A DNA stretch of 58,224 nt from an uncultured Aquimarina sp. (GTDB lineage Bacteria; Bacteroidota; Bacteroidia; Flavobacteriales; Flavobacteriaceae). The DNA lies in assembly GCA_947497175.1 (NCBI GenBank), contig CANMFM010000020.1, positions 1 through 58,224 of the forward strand. The letters run 5' to 3'. Both the position numbers and the translations under genes were made by a program. Shown here in pieces: positions 27,170-37,091 of the stretch (its first letter is position 1; each line of letters opens with the position of its first letter). The notes beneath the pieces were generated by a model that did no database searches, had not been told where the DNA came from, and was given only the letters and a program-made list of their open reading frames with translations.

Positions 27170-27988
27170 ATGTCTACAGCAAAAAAAGATTACAAACGCG
27201 TTACGGTAAAGTCACTCGTAGAAATGAAGTCAAATGGAGAAAAGATATCCATGCTAACTGCTTATGATTATACCATGGCAAAAATTGTTGATGGCGCGGG
27301 GGTAGATGTAATTCTTGTAGGAGATTCTGCATCCAATGTGATGGCGGGCCATGAAACTACACTTCCAATTACACTAGATCAGATGATTTATCATGCTTCT
27401 TCTGTGATTAGAGCTATAGATCGTGCTTTGATTGTTGTTGATATTCCTTTTGGAAGTTACCAAAGTGATCCTAAAGAAGCATTACGCTCTGCCATACGTA
27501 TCATGAAAGAATCAGGAGGACATGCTGTAAAGATGGAAGGAGGTAAAGAAATAAAAGAATCTATAAAAAGAATCTTAAATGCCGGAATTCCTGTTATGGG
27601 ACATCTTGGATTAACACCACAATCCATATATAAGTTTGGTACGTATACAGTACGTGCTAAAGAAGAAGAAGAAGCTCGTAAATTAAAGGAAGATGCCTTA
27701 ATGCTTGAAAAAATAGGATGTTTTGCAATTGTATTAGAAAAAGTTCCTGCCAAATTAGCCAAAGAGGTTGCTGAAAGTCTTACTATTCCTATTATTGGCA
27801 TAGGAGCAGGTAACGGTGTTGATGGCCAGGTGCTAGTAACTCATGATATGTTAGGCATGACACATGAGTTTAATCCTCGTTTTTTGAGACGTTATTTGGA
27901 TCTATATACAGAAATGACAAATGCATTCAAACAATATGTAACTGATGTTAAATCAGTTGATTTTCCTAGTGATAGTGAACAGTATTAG
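27170..27988 (+). CDS. panB: 3-methyl-2-oxobutanoate hydroxymethyltransferase
   Basis: PanB makes ketopantoate from alpha-ketoisovalerate and methylenetetrahydrofolate, the first committed step to pantothenate and CoA. I start at the ATG at 27170 ([13 protein letters not shown]), giving 272 residues as usual for the family; an upstream in-frame ATG would add 12 unrelated residues. Hallmarks are [39 protein letters not shown], the GHAVKMEGG loop with its lysine-glutamate pair, [10 protein letters not shown] and [18 protein letters not shown]. No panC lies nearby. It is followed by the decayed S23-type gene. Confidence 0.96.
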   Translation: MSTAKKDYKRVTVKSLVEMKSNGEKISMLTAYDYTMAKIVDGAGVDVILVGDSASNVMAGHETTLPITLDQMIYHASSVIRAIDRALIVVDIPFGSYQSDPKEALRSAIRIMKESGGHAVKMEGGKEIKESIKRILNAGIPVMGHLGLTPQSIYKFGTYTVRAKEEEEARKLKEDALMLEKIGCFAIVLEKVPAKLAKEVAESLTIPIIGIGAGNGVDGQVLVTHDMLGMTHEFNPRFLRRYLDLYTEMTNAFKQYVTDVKSVDFPSDSEQY

Positions 27989-28053
27989 TTTTAGATTGGA
28001 CAGATTTCCGAATCGTGAATCTTTAGATAGATTAAGTTTTTAGATATTGACAT

Positions 28054-28350
28054 ATGTATAGATTTATAGACTTAGAAATATCGAAAAAAAGTAGACTATT
28101 TGTTTCAAGATCTATGCAATTACATCTAAATTTCCAGAAAACGAAAAATTTAGAATAACCACCAATCAATTAAGAAGGGGGTTCGTCTAAATTCCTCCAA
28201 ATCACTTTAGGATTAGCTTATGAAATCGAAATACAATTACTAATCGCTTTTAATTTAAAATTCATTGATGAAGATGAATTCGATTTTTTACTAAATGAGT
28301 TAAGTTCTATTATCAAATTGGCCTCAAAATTTAAATCGACATTAAGTTGA
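28054..28350 (+). pseudogene. Decayed four-helix-bundle S23 protein (23S rRNA intervening-sequence family)
   Basis: Conceptual translation gives three segments that line up with the S23 family. Bases 28054-28109 read MYRFIDLEISKKSRLFVS. Bases 28110-28180 in another frame read IYAITSKFPENEKFRITTNQ then LRR. Bases 28180-28350, back in the first frame, read SSKFLQITLGLAYEIEIQ and go on through FIDEDEFDFLLNELS to a stop. Intact family members run about 115-120 residues with an AxSIPSNIAEG segment between the second and third parts; that segment is missing here. So the gene has two frame changes and an internal loss. These proteins are known from rRNA intervening sequences and scattered chromosomal copies. 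Confidence 0.8.
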
Positions 28351-28405
28351 TTTAGTATGTGATAATTCAAAAATACAGTGAGCTAACTCATCCAAAAATA
28401 TTAAA

Positions 28406-29101
28406 ATGCCCAAAACCATTTCAAATAAAAACAACCTTCAGGTTCTCTATGAAGATAATCATCTTCTTATAGTCAATAAACGTCCGGGAGATATTGTACA
28501 GGGTGACAAAACAGGTGATAAACCTCTTAGTGATATTGTTAAAGAATATATCGCAGAAAAATATAATAAACCGGGTGCAGTTTATCTTGGTGTCGTACAT
28601 CGTTTAGATCGACCCACTAGTGGTATTGTAGTGTTTGCCAGAACCAGTAAAGCGTTACCTCGACTTAATAAACTTTTTGCCAATAAAGAAGCTCAGAAAA
28701 CATATTGGGCTGTAGTGCAGGATCAACCTGCTACCCAAAGTGATACTTTAATCCATTGGCTAAAACGTAATCCAAAACAGAATAAATCCTATGCCTACAA
28801 AAATGAAGTACCCGACAGTAAAAAAGCAGTTTTAGATTATAAATTGATTAAAAAACTAGACAACTACTATCTTTTAGAAATTGATCTGCATACAGGGCGC
28901 CATCACCAGATTAGATCACAACTATCCAATATTGGATCAATTATCAAAGGCGACTTAAAGTACGGGGCTAATCGTAGTAATAAAGATGGTAGTATTCATC
29001 TTCATGCAAGAAAACTAACGTTTATACATCCCATAAAAAAAGAACCATTAACTATTGTCGCTCCTCCTCCACCAGATGCTATTTGGGATGCCTGCTTATA
29101 A
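28406..29101 (+). CDS. RluA family pseudouridine synthase
   Basis: This 231-residue enzyme isomerises uridine to pseudouridine in structured RNA. The catalytic aspartate is D68 in HRLDRPTSGIVVFART. Other RluA marks are LQVLYEDNHLLIVNKRPGDI near the start, KTYWAVVQ and DLHTGRHHQIRSQLS near the C-terminal part. There is no N-terminal S4 domain, so it belongs to the short RluA/TruC-like branch. The RNA target (23S rRNA or tRNA) cannot be fixed from sequence. It is convergent with the transporter gene, with six bases between stops. Confidence 0.92.
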   Translation: MPKTISNKNNLQVLYEDNHLLIVNKRPGDIVQGDKTGDKPLSDIVKEYIAEKYNKPGAVYLGVVHRLDRPTSGIVVFARTSKALPRLNKLFANKEAQKTYWAVVQDQPATQSDTLIHWLKRNPKQNKSYAYKNEVPDSKKAVLDYKLIKKLDNYYLLEIDLHTGRHHQIRSQLSNIGSIIKGDLKYGANRSNKDGSIHLHARKLTFIHPIKKEPLTIVAPPPPDAIWDACL

Positions 29102-29107
29102 TCAACT

Positions 29108-29965
29108 TTATTTGTAAGTTCGTATACTCTCGATTAGTACTGATGTCAAAATTAACACTCCACCTATGATGGTAGATAATACCGGGATTTCTCTTAAAAA
29201 TATAATCCCGATAATGATTCCATATACAGGTTGCACAGAACTTATAATGCTTGCAGTTGTAATTGAAAATCGCTTAAAACTTGCTAAAAATAAGGTATGA
29301 CCTATAGCCGTTGTTACTAAGGCCAGAGTTAACGTGGGCAACCATTGATCTTTTATACCCGAGCTATCCATGAAAAACAAAAACGGTAAAAGACACATGC
29401 TCACCACCACCAACTGATACCACATTAACACTGATCCATTATAGCTGCCCACCTTGGTTTTCATGATAAGATTACGAAGCGAATAGCATAAGGCCGATAT
29501 GATTCCTAAAAGTACTGCCTTTGTGTAAGAATTACTAAAATCTAAATCCGGGACAAGAAAATAAATCCCAACCAAAACCAATAATGCAAGTAGTATATGT
29601 ACCTTCTGGAATTTCGTTTTCAAAAGTATCGGTTCTAATAATGCAGTGATTACGGGATATGTAAATATAGACAACATACCAATGGCCACATTAGATAATT
29701 TAAGAGCATAGAAATACGTTATCCAATGCAATCCCATTAAAATACCACTTAAAATAATCGTTGGCCTATCTTTGCTTCCGATTCTGAACGAAATGTTTTT
29801 CCATCTACAAAACAGAAAAAGTAACAATCCGGCCAAAATTGCTCTAAAACCAATAATCACAGGTACGGGCATATCTATGAACCTTCCTAGTGCTCCCGAA
29901 GTACTGATCAAAAGCATGGCTAGATTTAATTCTAATATATTACGTAGGTGTATGTTTTTTTGCAT
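29108..29965 (-). CDS. DMT/EamA family transporter
   Basis: A 285-residue inner-membrane protein with about ten hydrophobic helices in two EamA repeats (about 10-140 and 150-280). Features such as IISALCYSLRNLIMKTKVG at the second repeat and IIGGVLILTSVLIESIR at the end are typical of drug/metabolite exporters. Substrates of this family range over amino acids, nucleotides and drugs, and nothing here narrows it. Its start lies 12 bases after the stop of the upstream helical-protein gene on the same strand, so the two are probably one transcript. Confidence 0.88.
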   Translation of the reverse strand: MQKNIHLRNILELNLAMLLISTSGALGRFIDMPVPVIIGFRAILAGLLLFLFCRWKNISFRIGSKDRPTIILSGILMGLHWITYFYALKLSNVAIGMLSIFTYPVITALLEPILLKTKFQKVHILLALLVLVGIYFLVPDLDFSNSYTKAVLLGIISALCYSLRNLIMKTKVGSYNGSVLMWYQLVVVSMCLLPFLFFMDSSGIKDQWLPTLTLALVTTAIGHTLFLASFKRFSITTASIISSVQPVYGIIIGIIFLREIPVLSTIIGGVLILTSVLIESIRTYK

Positions 29966-29977
29966 GTAGAAATTGTA

Positions 29978-31522
29978 TTATCGAATCAGTTTTTTAGATT
30001 TCTCTTTGATAATATCAGCAACTGGTCTTCCTTCGATATTACTTTCTAGCCACGAGAGGATATCTAAATATAAAAACGCCCTTTTTTCATATGGATGATC
30101 CTCGTACTGTTTTAATGTGGTGTGTAACTTTTTAAACTCATCCTTAATTTGATGAGGAAAAATGTCTCCTAAGTTTTTAAGAAACTTGATCATTTCTTTC
30201 TGTACCTCATGCAAATCATCCATTTTGATAAGAAAACGATACGTTTCTTTTAATTGACTCTCTAAGTGGTAATCCATACCTGCTTCGTAATGTGCAACCA
30301 GACTCAACACCCTAGAAAAACACATTAAGTCTTCTCTCATTTTTAAGGATTTATTATTAATAATCTTGGCAAGGTATTCGATACATTTTTTGTGATTTCC
30401 CATTCCAAAATACAAGCAACCTATTTTATAATAAAAAACCATCACATGGTGATCATCCAGTCGGTTTTCAAATTCTTCTATCCCAGTAAGAATTTCTTTC
30501 ACCAAATATTCCCCCTCTTCAAAAGTACCTTCAAGAAAATGAACATTTAGTTTGTTGTTATAAATAAATTGAAAGGATAACACAGCTATATTGTCATCCT
30601 TAGGAAAACTATCATCAGAGAGCGTATCTTCAAGTTTTGACAACATTAACTGCAACTGTGTTTTATCTTTAATCAAGAACAATGATTCTAATAAATAGTG
30701 ATTTCCTCGTAAAAAGAAGACCGGGTTCAAAATCATCATTTTTGGATGTTCATAAAAAAGATCAACCCATTTTTTTGAGTATTTATAACACGATAAAAAA
30801 TCCTGAATTATAAAACTGTACCATAAATGGGCTTTATACAACCAGAGTTTTTCTCTAAATCCAAGCATGCCCCATTCGTATTTTGGCAATTTACTATGAA
30901 AGTAATTGGTAATAACATTATGCTCTTTATCATTTCTTACATAACCACTTTTTAGCATAAGACCATAAAGTTGTAGTGATAAATTAGATAACTTACTTGT
31001 TAGTACATTTTTCATGCTTAACAATTTAGCTTCTACTGTCAACTCGTCTGCTCTACTGTTTATACTTCTGGTTATATATTGGGTTTCGATAATTTTCTCT
31101 AATTCAACAATTTCATAGGCTATATTATGTTCTTCATTTTCTTTGGCAAGAGACTTTGCTTTCTCTAAAATCTTTAAGCTTTGCTTATATAAACCTTTGT
31201 GATACAAAATTGAAGCAAAATCAAGTTGTTCCCGTATCTGCGATCTAATATTTTGATGTAACGGACTCAATCGTAAACTAATTAATATCTGCTTATATAA
31301 ATGTGCTTTAAGGTTAGAAAGTTGTTGTTTGGTTACGATTCCTTTTCTAACAATAAGATCCTCATCTAAGGAATCACTCTTATCCAAATGATTAAATAAT
31401 GCGAGAAATTTAGAGTCCGTATTTACCCCTAATCGACCTACATATACCTTAAACTGTCGTTTTTCGGATTTAGAAAGTGACTTTACTAAAACAAACAAAG
31501 GATCTTTTTGATCATTAGTCAT
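29978..31522 (-). CDS. Conserved helical-repeat protein of unknown function
   Basis: This 514-residue cytosolic protein is almost all helix. The opening (LVKSLSKSEKRQFKVYVG) is a recurrent Bacteroidota start, and the body looks like degenerate TPR-type repeats (for example GLYKQSLKILEKAKSLAKEN and GCLYFGMGNHKKCIEYLAKI), which usually bind other proteins. No enzyme motif or membrane helix is visible. It is the first gene of a likely two-gene transcript with the EamA transporter and is divergent from leuA. Its function is unknown. Confidence 0.7.
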   Translation of the reverse strand: MTNDQKDPLFVLVKSLSKSEKRQFKVYVGRLGVNTDSKFLALFNHLDKSDSLDEDLIVRKGIVTKQQLSNLKAHLYKQILISLRLSPLHQNIRSQIREQLDFASILYHKGLYKQSLKILEKAKSLAKENEEHNIAYEIVELEKIIETQYITRSINSRADELTVEAKLLSMKNVLTSKLSNLSLQLYGLMLKSGYVRNDKEHNVITNYFHSKLPKYEWGMLGFREKLWLYKAHLWYSFIIQDFLSCYKYSKKWVDLFYEHPKMMILNPVFFLRGNHYLLESLFLIKDKTQLQLMLSKLEDTLSDDSFPKDDNIAVLSFQFIYNNKLNVHFLEGTFEEGEYLVKEILTGIEEFENRLDDHHVMVFYYKIGCLYFGMGNHKKCIEYLAKIINNKSLKMREDLMCFSRVLSLVAHYEAGMDYHLESQLKETYRFLIKMDDLHEVQKEMIKFLKNLGDIFPHQIKDEFKKLHTTLKQYEDHPYEKRAFLYLDILSWLESNIEGRPVADIIKEKSKKLIR

Positions 31523-31656
31523 TGTAAGAGAATATATTGTAATTAATTGATTAAAAAGTACTTATGATTCTATTAAAATAGTTTAGCATTGTAAAACTAG
31601 CAATAAAATACTTCCCTTTTGAATTCCCAAAATATAAATTCGTAATAGATTAAAGA

Positions 31657-31695
31657 AACATCTTTTAAGAATATTTTAAAAAGATGTTGTTTTTA
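31657..31695 (+). promoter_or_regulatory. Hairpin in the leuA leader, attenuator-like
   Basis: AACATCTTTT (31657-31666) and AAAAGATGTT (31679-31688) form a perfect 10-bp stem with a 12-base loop, followed by GTTTTTA. This looks like a weak terminator about 35 bases before the leuA start. A five-codon reading frame with Ile-Leu-Leu codons lies about 90 bases upstream (31564-31581). Together they could be an attenuator, but the stem is AT-rich and the role is unproven. Confidence 0.4.
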
Positions 31696-31729
31696 AATGA
31701 GCACAATTTTTAAAATTCACGGAATTCCT

Positions 31730-32902
31730 ATGAGTGACAACAAAGTTCAAATATTCGACACTACATTAAGAGATGGCGAACAAGTCCCTGGTTGTAAATT
31801 AAACACCCAACAAAAACTGGTTATTGCCGAGCAATTAGATCTTCTAGGTGTAGATGTTATTGAAGCGGGATTTCCCGTCTCAAGTCCCGGAGACTTTGCT
31901 TCAGTAAATGAAATCGCAAAAATTGTTAAAAATGCTACTGTATGTGGATTGACCCGAGCAGTAGAAAATGATATTAAGGTAGCTGCTGAAGCCCTTAAAA
32001 ATGCGAAAAGACCAAGAATACATACTGGCATTGGCACTTCAGAATCCCATATCAAATATAAATTCAATTCTACTCAGGATAAAGTTATAGAACGAGGTAT
32101 TGCTGCGGTAAAATATGCCAAATCTTTTGTAGAAGATGTAGAATTTTATGCTGAAGATGCTGGTCGCACTGACAATGAATTCTTAGCACGAGTTTGTGAA
32201 GCTATGATCAAAGCCGGGGCGACCGTTCTTAACATTCCTGATACCACAGGATACTGCTTACCAGAAGAATATGGTGCCAAGATAAAATACCTTAAAGAAA
32301 ATGTAAAAGGAATAGACAATGTAATTATTTCTTGTCATTGTCATAATGACTTAGGGCTTGCGACAGCTAACTCTATCTCTGGAGTAATTCATGGTGCGCG
32401 CCAAATCGAATGTACTATTAATGGTATTGGTGAGCGTGCCGGAAATACCTCTTTAGAAGAGGTCGTTATGATTATGAAGCAACATCCATATCTTAATCTT
32501 GACACCGATATTAATTCAAGACTGCTATATGAAACCAGCCTTATGGTATCTGATCATATGGGTATGATGGTGCAACCTAACAAAGCTATTGTAGGTGCTA
32601 ATGCTTTTGCACACAGCTCTGGAATACATCAAGACGGCGTGATTAAAAATCGTGAAACCTATGAAATTATTGATCCTGCCGAAGTTGGAGTTACAGAATC
32701 AGCTATTGTTCTTACTGCCAGAAGCGGTCGAGCGGCATTAGCCTATAGAGCAAAGAAAGTGGGATACGAACTGACAAAGCTTCAGTTAGATGATGTGTAT
32801 ACTGAATTTTTAAAATTCGCAGATCGTAAAAAAGAAGTTATCGATGAAGATATTCATCAAATCATGAAAAACACGAATGTAGTGGCAGCGGTCGTTGCAT
32901 AA
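31730..32902 (+). CDS. leuA: 2-isopropylmalate synthase, short form
   Basis: LeuA condenses alpha-ketoisovalerate with acetyl-CoA, the first step to leucine. I start at 31730 ([18 protein letters not shown]), where flavobacterial homologues begin; an in-frame ATG at 31697 would add 11 residues. The TIM barrel has the [10 protein letters not shown] metal/substrate motif, the HCHNDLG metal histidines and [14 protein letters not shown]. At 390 residues it ends after the linker and lacks the roughly 120-residue LeuA regulatory domain of the enterobacterial enzyme, so classical leucine feedback at that site is not expected. It heads the leuA-leuC-leuD-leuB operon. Confidence 0.92.
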   Translation: MSDNKVQIFDTTLRDGEQVPGCKLNTQQKLVIAEQLDLLGVDVIEAGFPVSSPGDFASVNEIAKIVKNATVCGLTRAVENDIKVAAEALKNAKRPRIHTGIGTSESHIKYKFNSTQDKVIERGIAAVKYAKSFVEDVEFYAEDAGRTDNEFLARVCEAMIKAGATVLNIPDTTGYCLPEEYGAKIKYLKENVKGIDNVIISCHCHNDLGLATANSISGVIHGARQIECTINGIGERAGNTSLEEVVMIMKQHPYLNLDTDINSRLLYETSLMVSDHMGMMVQPNKAIVGANAFAHSSGIHQDGVIKNRETYEIIDPAEVGVTESAIVLTARSGRAALAYRAKKVGYELTKLQLDDVYTEFLKFADRKKEVIDEDIHQIMKNTNVVAAVVA

Positions 32903-32967
32903 TTCAATTAACAAAAAAGTATATACATTTCGACTTTGTTCGATTTTATAATAGATTATGGTTACCT

Positions 32968-34350
32968 ATGAAAAAAACCTTATTTGATAAAGTTTGGGAT
33001 GCACATGTCGTCAAGGAAATTGAGGATGGCCCACAAATATTATATATAGACAAACATCTAATCCACGAAGTTACAAGTCCACAAGCATTTGGAGAATTGG
33101 AACAACGTGGAATACCTGTTTTTAGACCCGGTCAAATTGTTGCTACAGCAGACCACAATACACCAACTGTTGATCAACATCTTCCGGTAAAAGATGTTTT
33201 ATCTAGAAACCAACTTGAACAATTGACTAAAAATTGTCAAAAAAATAATATAACACTATATGGTCTGGGTCACAAATATAATGGGATCGTACATGTAATG
33301 GCCCCAGAACTGGGAATTACACAACCCGGTATGACCATGGTTTGTGGCGATAGTCATACCTCTACTCATGGTGCTTTTGGTACTATTGCTTTTGGTATAG
33401 GAACCAGTCAGGTGGCACAAGTATTTGCCAGCCAATGTTTACTTCTTCAAAAACCTAAAAGCTTGCGAGTAAATGTAAACGGAACATTAAAGCCTGGAGT
33501 ATTACCAAAAGATGTGATACTTTATATTATTGCAAAACTGGGAACCAATGCAGGTACCGGATATTTTTGCGAGTACGCAGGTAATGTTTTTGAAGAAATG
33601 TCTATGGAAGGCCGCATGACTGTTTGTAATATGAGCATCGAAATGGGGGCTCGCGGCGGAATGATTGCTCCGGATGAAACCACCTTTGACTATGTGAAAG
33701 GAAGAGAATTTGCACCCAAAGGGGAAGAATTTGATAAGAAAGTAGCGTATTGGAAAACACTTCCGACAGATAAAGGCGCTATCTTTGACAAAGAATATCA
33801 TTTTGATGCTTCAGATATAGAACCAATGATTACCTATGGAACAAACCCGGGTATGGGTATCAAAATTTCAGAAAACATTCCTTCCGAAAACAATGCTTCT
33901 TTTGAAAAATCTCTGGCATATATGAATTTCACAAAAGGACAATCTCTTGTAGATCAAAAAATCAATTATGTATTTATAGGTAGTTGTACCAATAGTAGAA
34001 TTGAAGATTTTAGAATCGCTGCCAACTACATAAAAGGGAAGAAAAAGGCTGATAATGTGACCGCCTGGTTTGTTCCTGGATCTCAACAAGTAGCACAACA
34101 GATTGTAGAAGAAGGGTTAAATGAAGTTTTTGAAAATGCCGGATTCAAACTGCGACAACCAGGTTGTTCTGCTTGTTTGGCTATGAATGACGATAAAATC
34201 CCTGAAGGAGAATACTGTGTCTCAACGTCTAACAGAAATTTTGAAGGACGACAAGGTCGGGGAGCACGAACCATTTTGGCAAGCCCACTTGTAGCTGCTG
34301 CCACAGCTGTCGAAGGAAAAATTATTGACATTACTAAACAACTAAATTAA
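32968..34350 (+). CDS. leuC: 3-isopropylmalate dehydratase, large subunit
   Basis: With LeuD this aconitase-family subunit isomerises 2-isopropylmalate to 3-isopropylmalate. The 460-residue length is normal. The [4Fe-4S] cysteines are C340 (GSCTNSR), C400 and C403 (CSACLAMN). Other blocks are [27 protein letters not shown] and [16 protein letters not shown]. It lies 65 bases after leuA and four bases before leuD. The gap to leuA shows no promoter, consistent with one transcript. Confidence 0.97.
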   Translation: MKKTLFDKVWDAHVVKEIEDGPQILYIDKHLIHEVTSPQAFGELEQRGIPVFRPGQIVATADHNTPTVDQHLPVKDVLSRNQLEQLTKNCQKNNITLYGLGHKYNGIVHVMAPELGITQPGMTMVCGDSHTSTHGAFGTIAFGIGTSQVAQVFASQCLLLQKPKSLRVNVNGTLKPGVLPKDVILYIIAKLGTNAGTGYFCEYAGNVFEEMSMEGRMTVCNMSIEMGARGGMIAPDETTFDYVKGREFAPKGEEFDKKVAYWKTLPTDKGAIFDKEYHFDASDIEPMITYGTNPGMGIKISENIPSENNASFEKSLAYMNFTKGQSLVDQKINYVFIGSCTNSRIEDFRIAANYIKGKKKADNVTAWFVPGSQQVAQQIVEEGLNEVFENAGFKLRQPGCSACLAMNDDKIPEGEYCVSTSNRNFEGRQGRGARTILASPLVAAATAVEGKIIDITKQLN

Positions 34351-34354
34351 CATT

Positions 34355-34942
34355 ATGGATAAGTTTATAAAACTAACATCCTCTGCCATACCTTTACCTA
34401 TAGAAAATGTGGATACTGATCAGATTATCCCTGCTCGATTTCTAAAAGCTACGAGTCGTGAGGGTTTTGGCGAAAATCTATTTAGAGATTGGCGATTTCA
34501 TAAAGATGGAAGCAAAAATGAAGAGTTTGTAATGAATAACCCTACTTACAGCGGAAAAATACTGGTCGCCGGAGATAATTTTGGATGTGGATCCAGTAGA
34601 GAGCATGCTGCATGGGCCATTCATGATTTTGGATTTAAAGTTGTAGTATCCAGTTTTTTTGCTGATATTTTTAAGGGAAATGCACTTAATAATGGGGTAT
34701 TGCCAATTCAGGTTTCACCAGAATATCTGCAAGCGCTATTTAGCGCCATCGAAAAAGATGCAAATACTCAAATAGAAGTGGATCTCGAAACACAGAAAAT
34801 TACACTTCTTACTAACGGAGCCGTTTCAGAATTTGAAATTAATAGTTATAAAAAAACATGCTTATTAAACGGTTATGATGATATCGATTTTTTGATCAGT
34901 AATACCTCAGAAATAGAAGCATTCGAAACTACTATAAAATAA
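34355..34942 (+). CDS. leuD: 3-isopropylmalate dehydratase, small subunit
   Basis: This 195-residue swivel-domain subunit pairs with LeuC. The opening has the [13 protein letters not shown] block and the substrate-phase [15 protein letters not shown] loop is intact (around C78), followed by [19 protein letters not shown]. Length is normal. The start is four bases after the leuC stop, so the two subunits are translated together. The C-terminal part ends in a short helix typical of the bacterial form. Confidence 0.97.
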   Translation: MDKFIKLTSSAIPLPIENVDTDQIIPARFLKATSREGFGENLFRDWRFHKDGSKNEEFVMNNPTYSGKILVAGDNFGCGSSREHAAWAIHDFGFKVVVSSFFADIFKGNALNNGVLPIQVSPEYLQALFSAIEKDANTQIEVDLETQKITLLTNGAVSEFEINSYKKTCLLNGYDDIDFLISNTSEIEAFETTIK

Positions 34943-34948
34943 AATATG

Positions 34949-35028
34949 ATCAGGCTGAGCCTTATAGAAGCCCAGAATATACTTGTAACAAAAAAACACT
35001 TCGGCAAGCTCAGTGTAACAAAAAAAAA
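34949..35028. repeat. REP-like repeat pair in the leuD-leuB gap
   Basis: The gap holds CAGGCTGAGCCTTATAGAAG (34951-34970), which resembles the inverted form of CTTCGGCAAGCTCAGTG (34999-35015). Similar short CTTCG-CAAGCTCAG units are common in intergenic DNA of Flavobacteriaceae. The second unit is flanked by a direct repeat of TGTAACAAAAAAA (34984-34996 and 35014-35026). It may fold in the operon mRNA or simply be a dispersed repeat. Confidence 0.55.
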
Positions 35029-35034
35029 GAATAC

Positions 35035-36150
35035 ATGAAATTAGATATCGCAGTATTATCAGGAGACGGTATTGGTCCAGAAGTGACTACCCAGGCCATT
35101 AAAGCATTAGAAGCTATTGCACATGGTTTTGATCACACCTTTGTTTTCAAAGAAGCTTTGGTAGGTGCCATTGCTATAGATAAGACAGGAAACCCTTTAC
35201 CTGATGAAACTTTAGAACTTTGTGCCAGTACAGATGCCGTTTTATTTGGCGCTATAGGAGATCCAAAATATGATAATAATCCAAGTGCACCTGTGCGTCC
35301 AGAACAAGGGTTACTAAAACTACGTAAAGAACTAGGCCTCTATGCCAACATTAGGCCTGTTAAAGCCTATAGTACACTAATTGATAAATCCCCTCTTAAA
35401 CAGGAGATTATTCAAGGTACTGATATTTCTATCTACCGCGAATTGACTGGTGGAATCTATTTCGGAAAAAAACATGTAAGCGAGGATGGCACCATAGCCT
35501 CTGACCTTTGCGAATATTCTAAAGAAGAAATCGAGAGAATAGCTCATTTGGCATTTAAAGCGGCTCAAAAACGAAGAAAAAAGTTAACATTAGTAGACAA
35601 GGCTAATGTTTTAGAATCTTCTAGACTATGGAGAAAAGTAGTTACAGAAATCGCTAAAGAGTATACTGATATTACACTCGACTTTTTATTTGTTGACAAT
35701 GCTGCCATGCAAATGATCTTAAATCCTAGTCAGTTTGATGTGATCCTAACAGAAAATATGTTCGGAGATATTATTTCTGATGAAGCTAGTGTAATTGGTG
35801 GATCAATTGGGTTATTAGCTTCTGCTTCTGTAGGAGATACGTGTTGTATGTTTGAACCTATTCATGGTTCGTATCCGCAAGCCACAGGTAAAGGCATAGC
35901 AAATCCTATAGCAGCTATTCTTTCTGCTGCAATGTTGTTAGAACATTTTGATCTGATAGGAGAAGCTAACGCTATTAAAGATGCTGTCGAAAAAGCTCTA
36001 GAATTAAACCTTACCACTCCTGATCTAAATACTACTAACCCGATAACTACCGAAAAAGTAGGTGATTTTATAGCAGATTATATATTAAATCCGGAGGATT
36101 CTAATATCAATTTTGAGAACATACACGTTGGACAATCAACGATTATCTAA
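35035..36150 (+). CDS. leuB: 3-isopropylmalate dehydrogenase
   Basis: The 371-residue NAD-dependent enzyme oxidises and decarboxylates 3-isopropylmalate to the leucine precursor. The start LDIAVLSGDGIGPEV, the substrate loop YRELTGGIYFG, KANVLESSRLWR, the VDNAAMQMI metal block, LTENMFGDIISDEAS and FEPIHGSYPQATGKGIANP are all present. It is the last gene of the operon, 92 bases after leuD across a repeat-bearing gap, and is followed by a strong terminator. Confidence 0.97.
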   Translation: MKLDIAVLSGDGIGPEVTTQAIKALEAIAHGFDHTFVFKEALVGAIAIDKTGNPLPDETLELCASTDAVLFGAIGDPKYDNNPSAPVRPEQGLLKLRKELGLYANIRPVKAYSTLIDKSPLKQEIIQGTDISIYRELTGGIYFGKKHVSEDGTIASDLCEYSKEEIERIAHLAFKAAQKRRKKLTLVDKANVLESSRLWRKVVTEIAKEYTDITLDFLFVDNAAMQMILNPSQFDVILTENMFGDIISDEASVIGGSIGLLASASVGDTCCMFEPIHGSYPQATGKGIANPIAAILSAAMLLEHFDLIGEANAIKDAVEKALELNLTTPDLNTTNPITTEKVGDFIADYILNPEDSNINFENIHVGQSTII

Positions 36151-36172
36151 TTTTAGTTATATTTCTGTTTTT

Positions 36173-36211
36173 AAAAAGCAACCAGAGCTTATTGTCTCTG
36201 GTTGCTTTTTT
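36173..36211 (+). terminator. Terminator of the leucine operon
   Basis: A 15-bp stem, AAAAAGCAACCAGAG (36173-36187) with its complement at 36196-36210, has an 8-base loop and runs into T-rich sequence 22 bases after the leuB stop codon. Confidence 0.93.
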
Positions 36212-36361
36212 GTTTTACTTTTGCGCCTAATAGTAGCATAATTCCTTTTTTATTTTCAACAAGCGTTAAAATAGCTGTTTTTCAAAACATTAAACACCGT
36301 AACATTTTAAAAACTACATTCAAATCCCTAATTTAGTAGAGCTAATGAAAAAGAAAAAAAG

Positions 36362-37081
36362 ATGTTATTTCCCAGAACAAATATTGAAAAACAATTAAGT
36401 AAGGTAAGGTCTAAGGATTTTGACGCATCTACTTGGAAAATACAAGTGCAAGAAGTTTTCAGAAAAGATGAGTCTCACACCAGTGAAATTCTTCAGAATC
36501 TAAATGCAATATCGAATACAGGCAGTAATGATTTTGATTTTGATCAACTTGAAACAAATAAAATCTATCATATTGATCAAATAAAAAACATATGTATTGA
36601 TTACCGATTACGATTCTTAGACTCTAAATATTTTAAAGGAAAACTTCCTCATGAAGCTATTACTATTATCAAAGAGCTTGAGAAGAACCATCAAACCAAG
36701 CTTAAAGGATTTAAAATTATTGCTCCTTCTAAACTTTTCAAATTAGAGAACGCAGACGACCCGCTACTCTTTGCCCCTATTGGAAATGATTATTTCTATC
36801 TTATTCATAAATGGGGAAACGATCTTCATCCTTTACGCAAAGCTATGATGTGGTTCTTCAAAAGTTTTGAAAATTTACTCTTTCTTACCTTTTTGGTAAG
36901 TCTTTTGCTTACTTTTATGGTTCCGGATGGCCTGTTCAGTAAAACAAGTAACACATCTACATTTATCATGGTTTTTTTCTTTATGTTTAAATCGGTCGCT
37001 GCTGTAGTTCTTTTTTATGGATTTGCTCTTGGCAAAAATTTTAATACCGCAATCTGGAATAGTAAATATTTTAATGCATAA
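36362..37081 (+). CDS. Membrane protein of unknown function
   Basis: I do not recognise this 239-residue protein. The first 160 residues are soluble and charged, with helices such as HEAITIIKELEKNHQTKLKG and a strand-rich piece (GFKIIAPSKLFKL). Two hydrophobic helices follow, at about 170-190 (FENLLFLTFLVSLLLTFMV) and 202-224 (TFIMVFFFMFKSVAAVVLFY), and the protein ends in a short tail. It may be anchored with a cytosolic N-terminal domain. It is the first of three small genes close together (gaps of 10 and 5 bases) that probably share a transcript. Confidence 0.6.
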   Translation: MLFPRTNIEKQLSKVRSKDFDASTWKIQVQEVFRKDESHTSEILQNLNAISNTGSNDFDFDQLETNKIYHIDQIKNICIDYRLRFLDSKYFKGKLPHEAITIIKELEKNHQTKLKGFKIIAPSKLFKLENADDPLLFAPIGNDYFYLIHKWGNDLHPLRKAMMWFFKSFENLLFLTFLVSLLLTFMVPDGLFSKTSNTSTFIMVFFFMFKSVAAVVLFYGFALGKNFNTAIWNSKYFNA

Positions 37082-37091
37082 ATGATATATT

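Noticed and set aside
34949..35028. An insertion-sequence end in the leucine operon
   Set aside because: There is no transposase or paired long inverted end. The motif fits short dispersed intergenic repeats.
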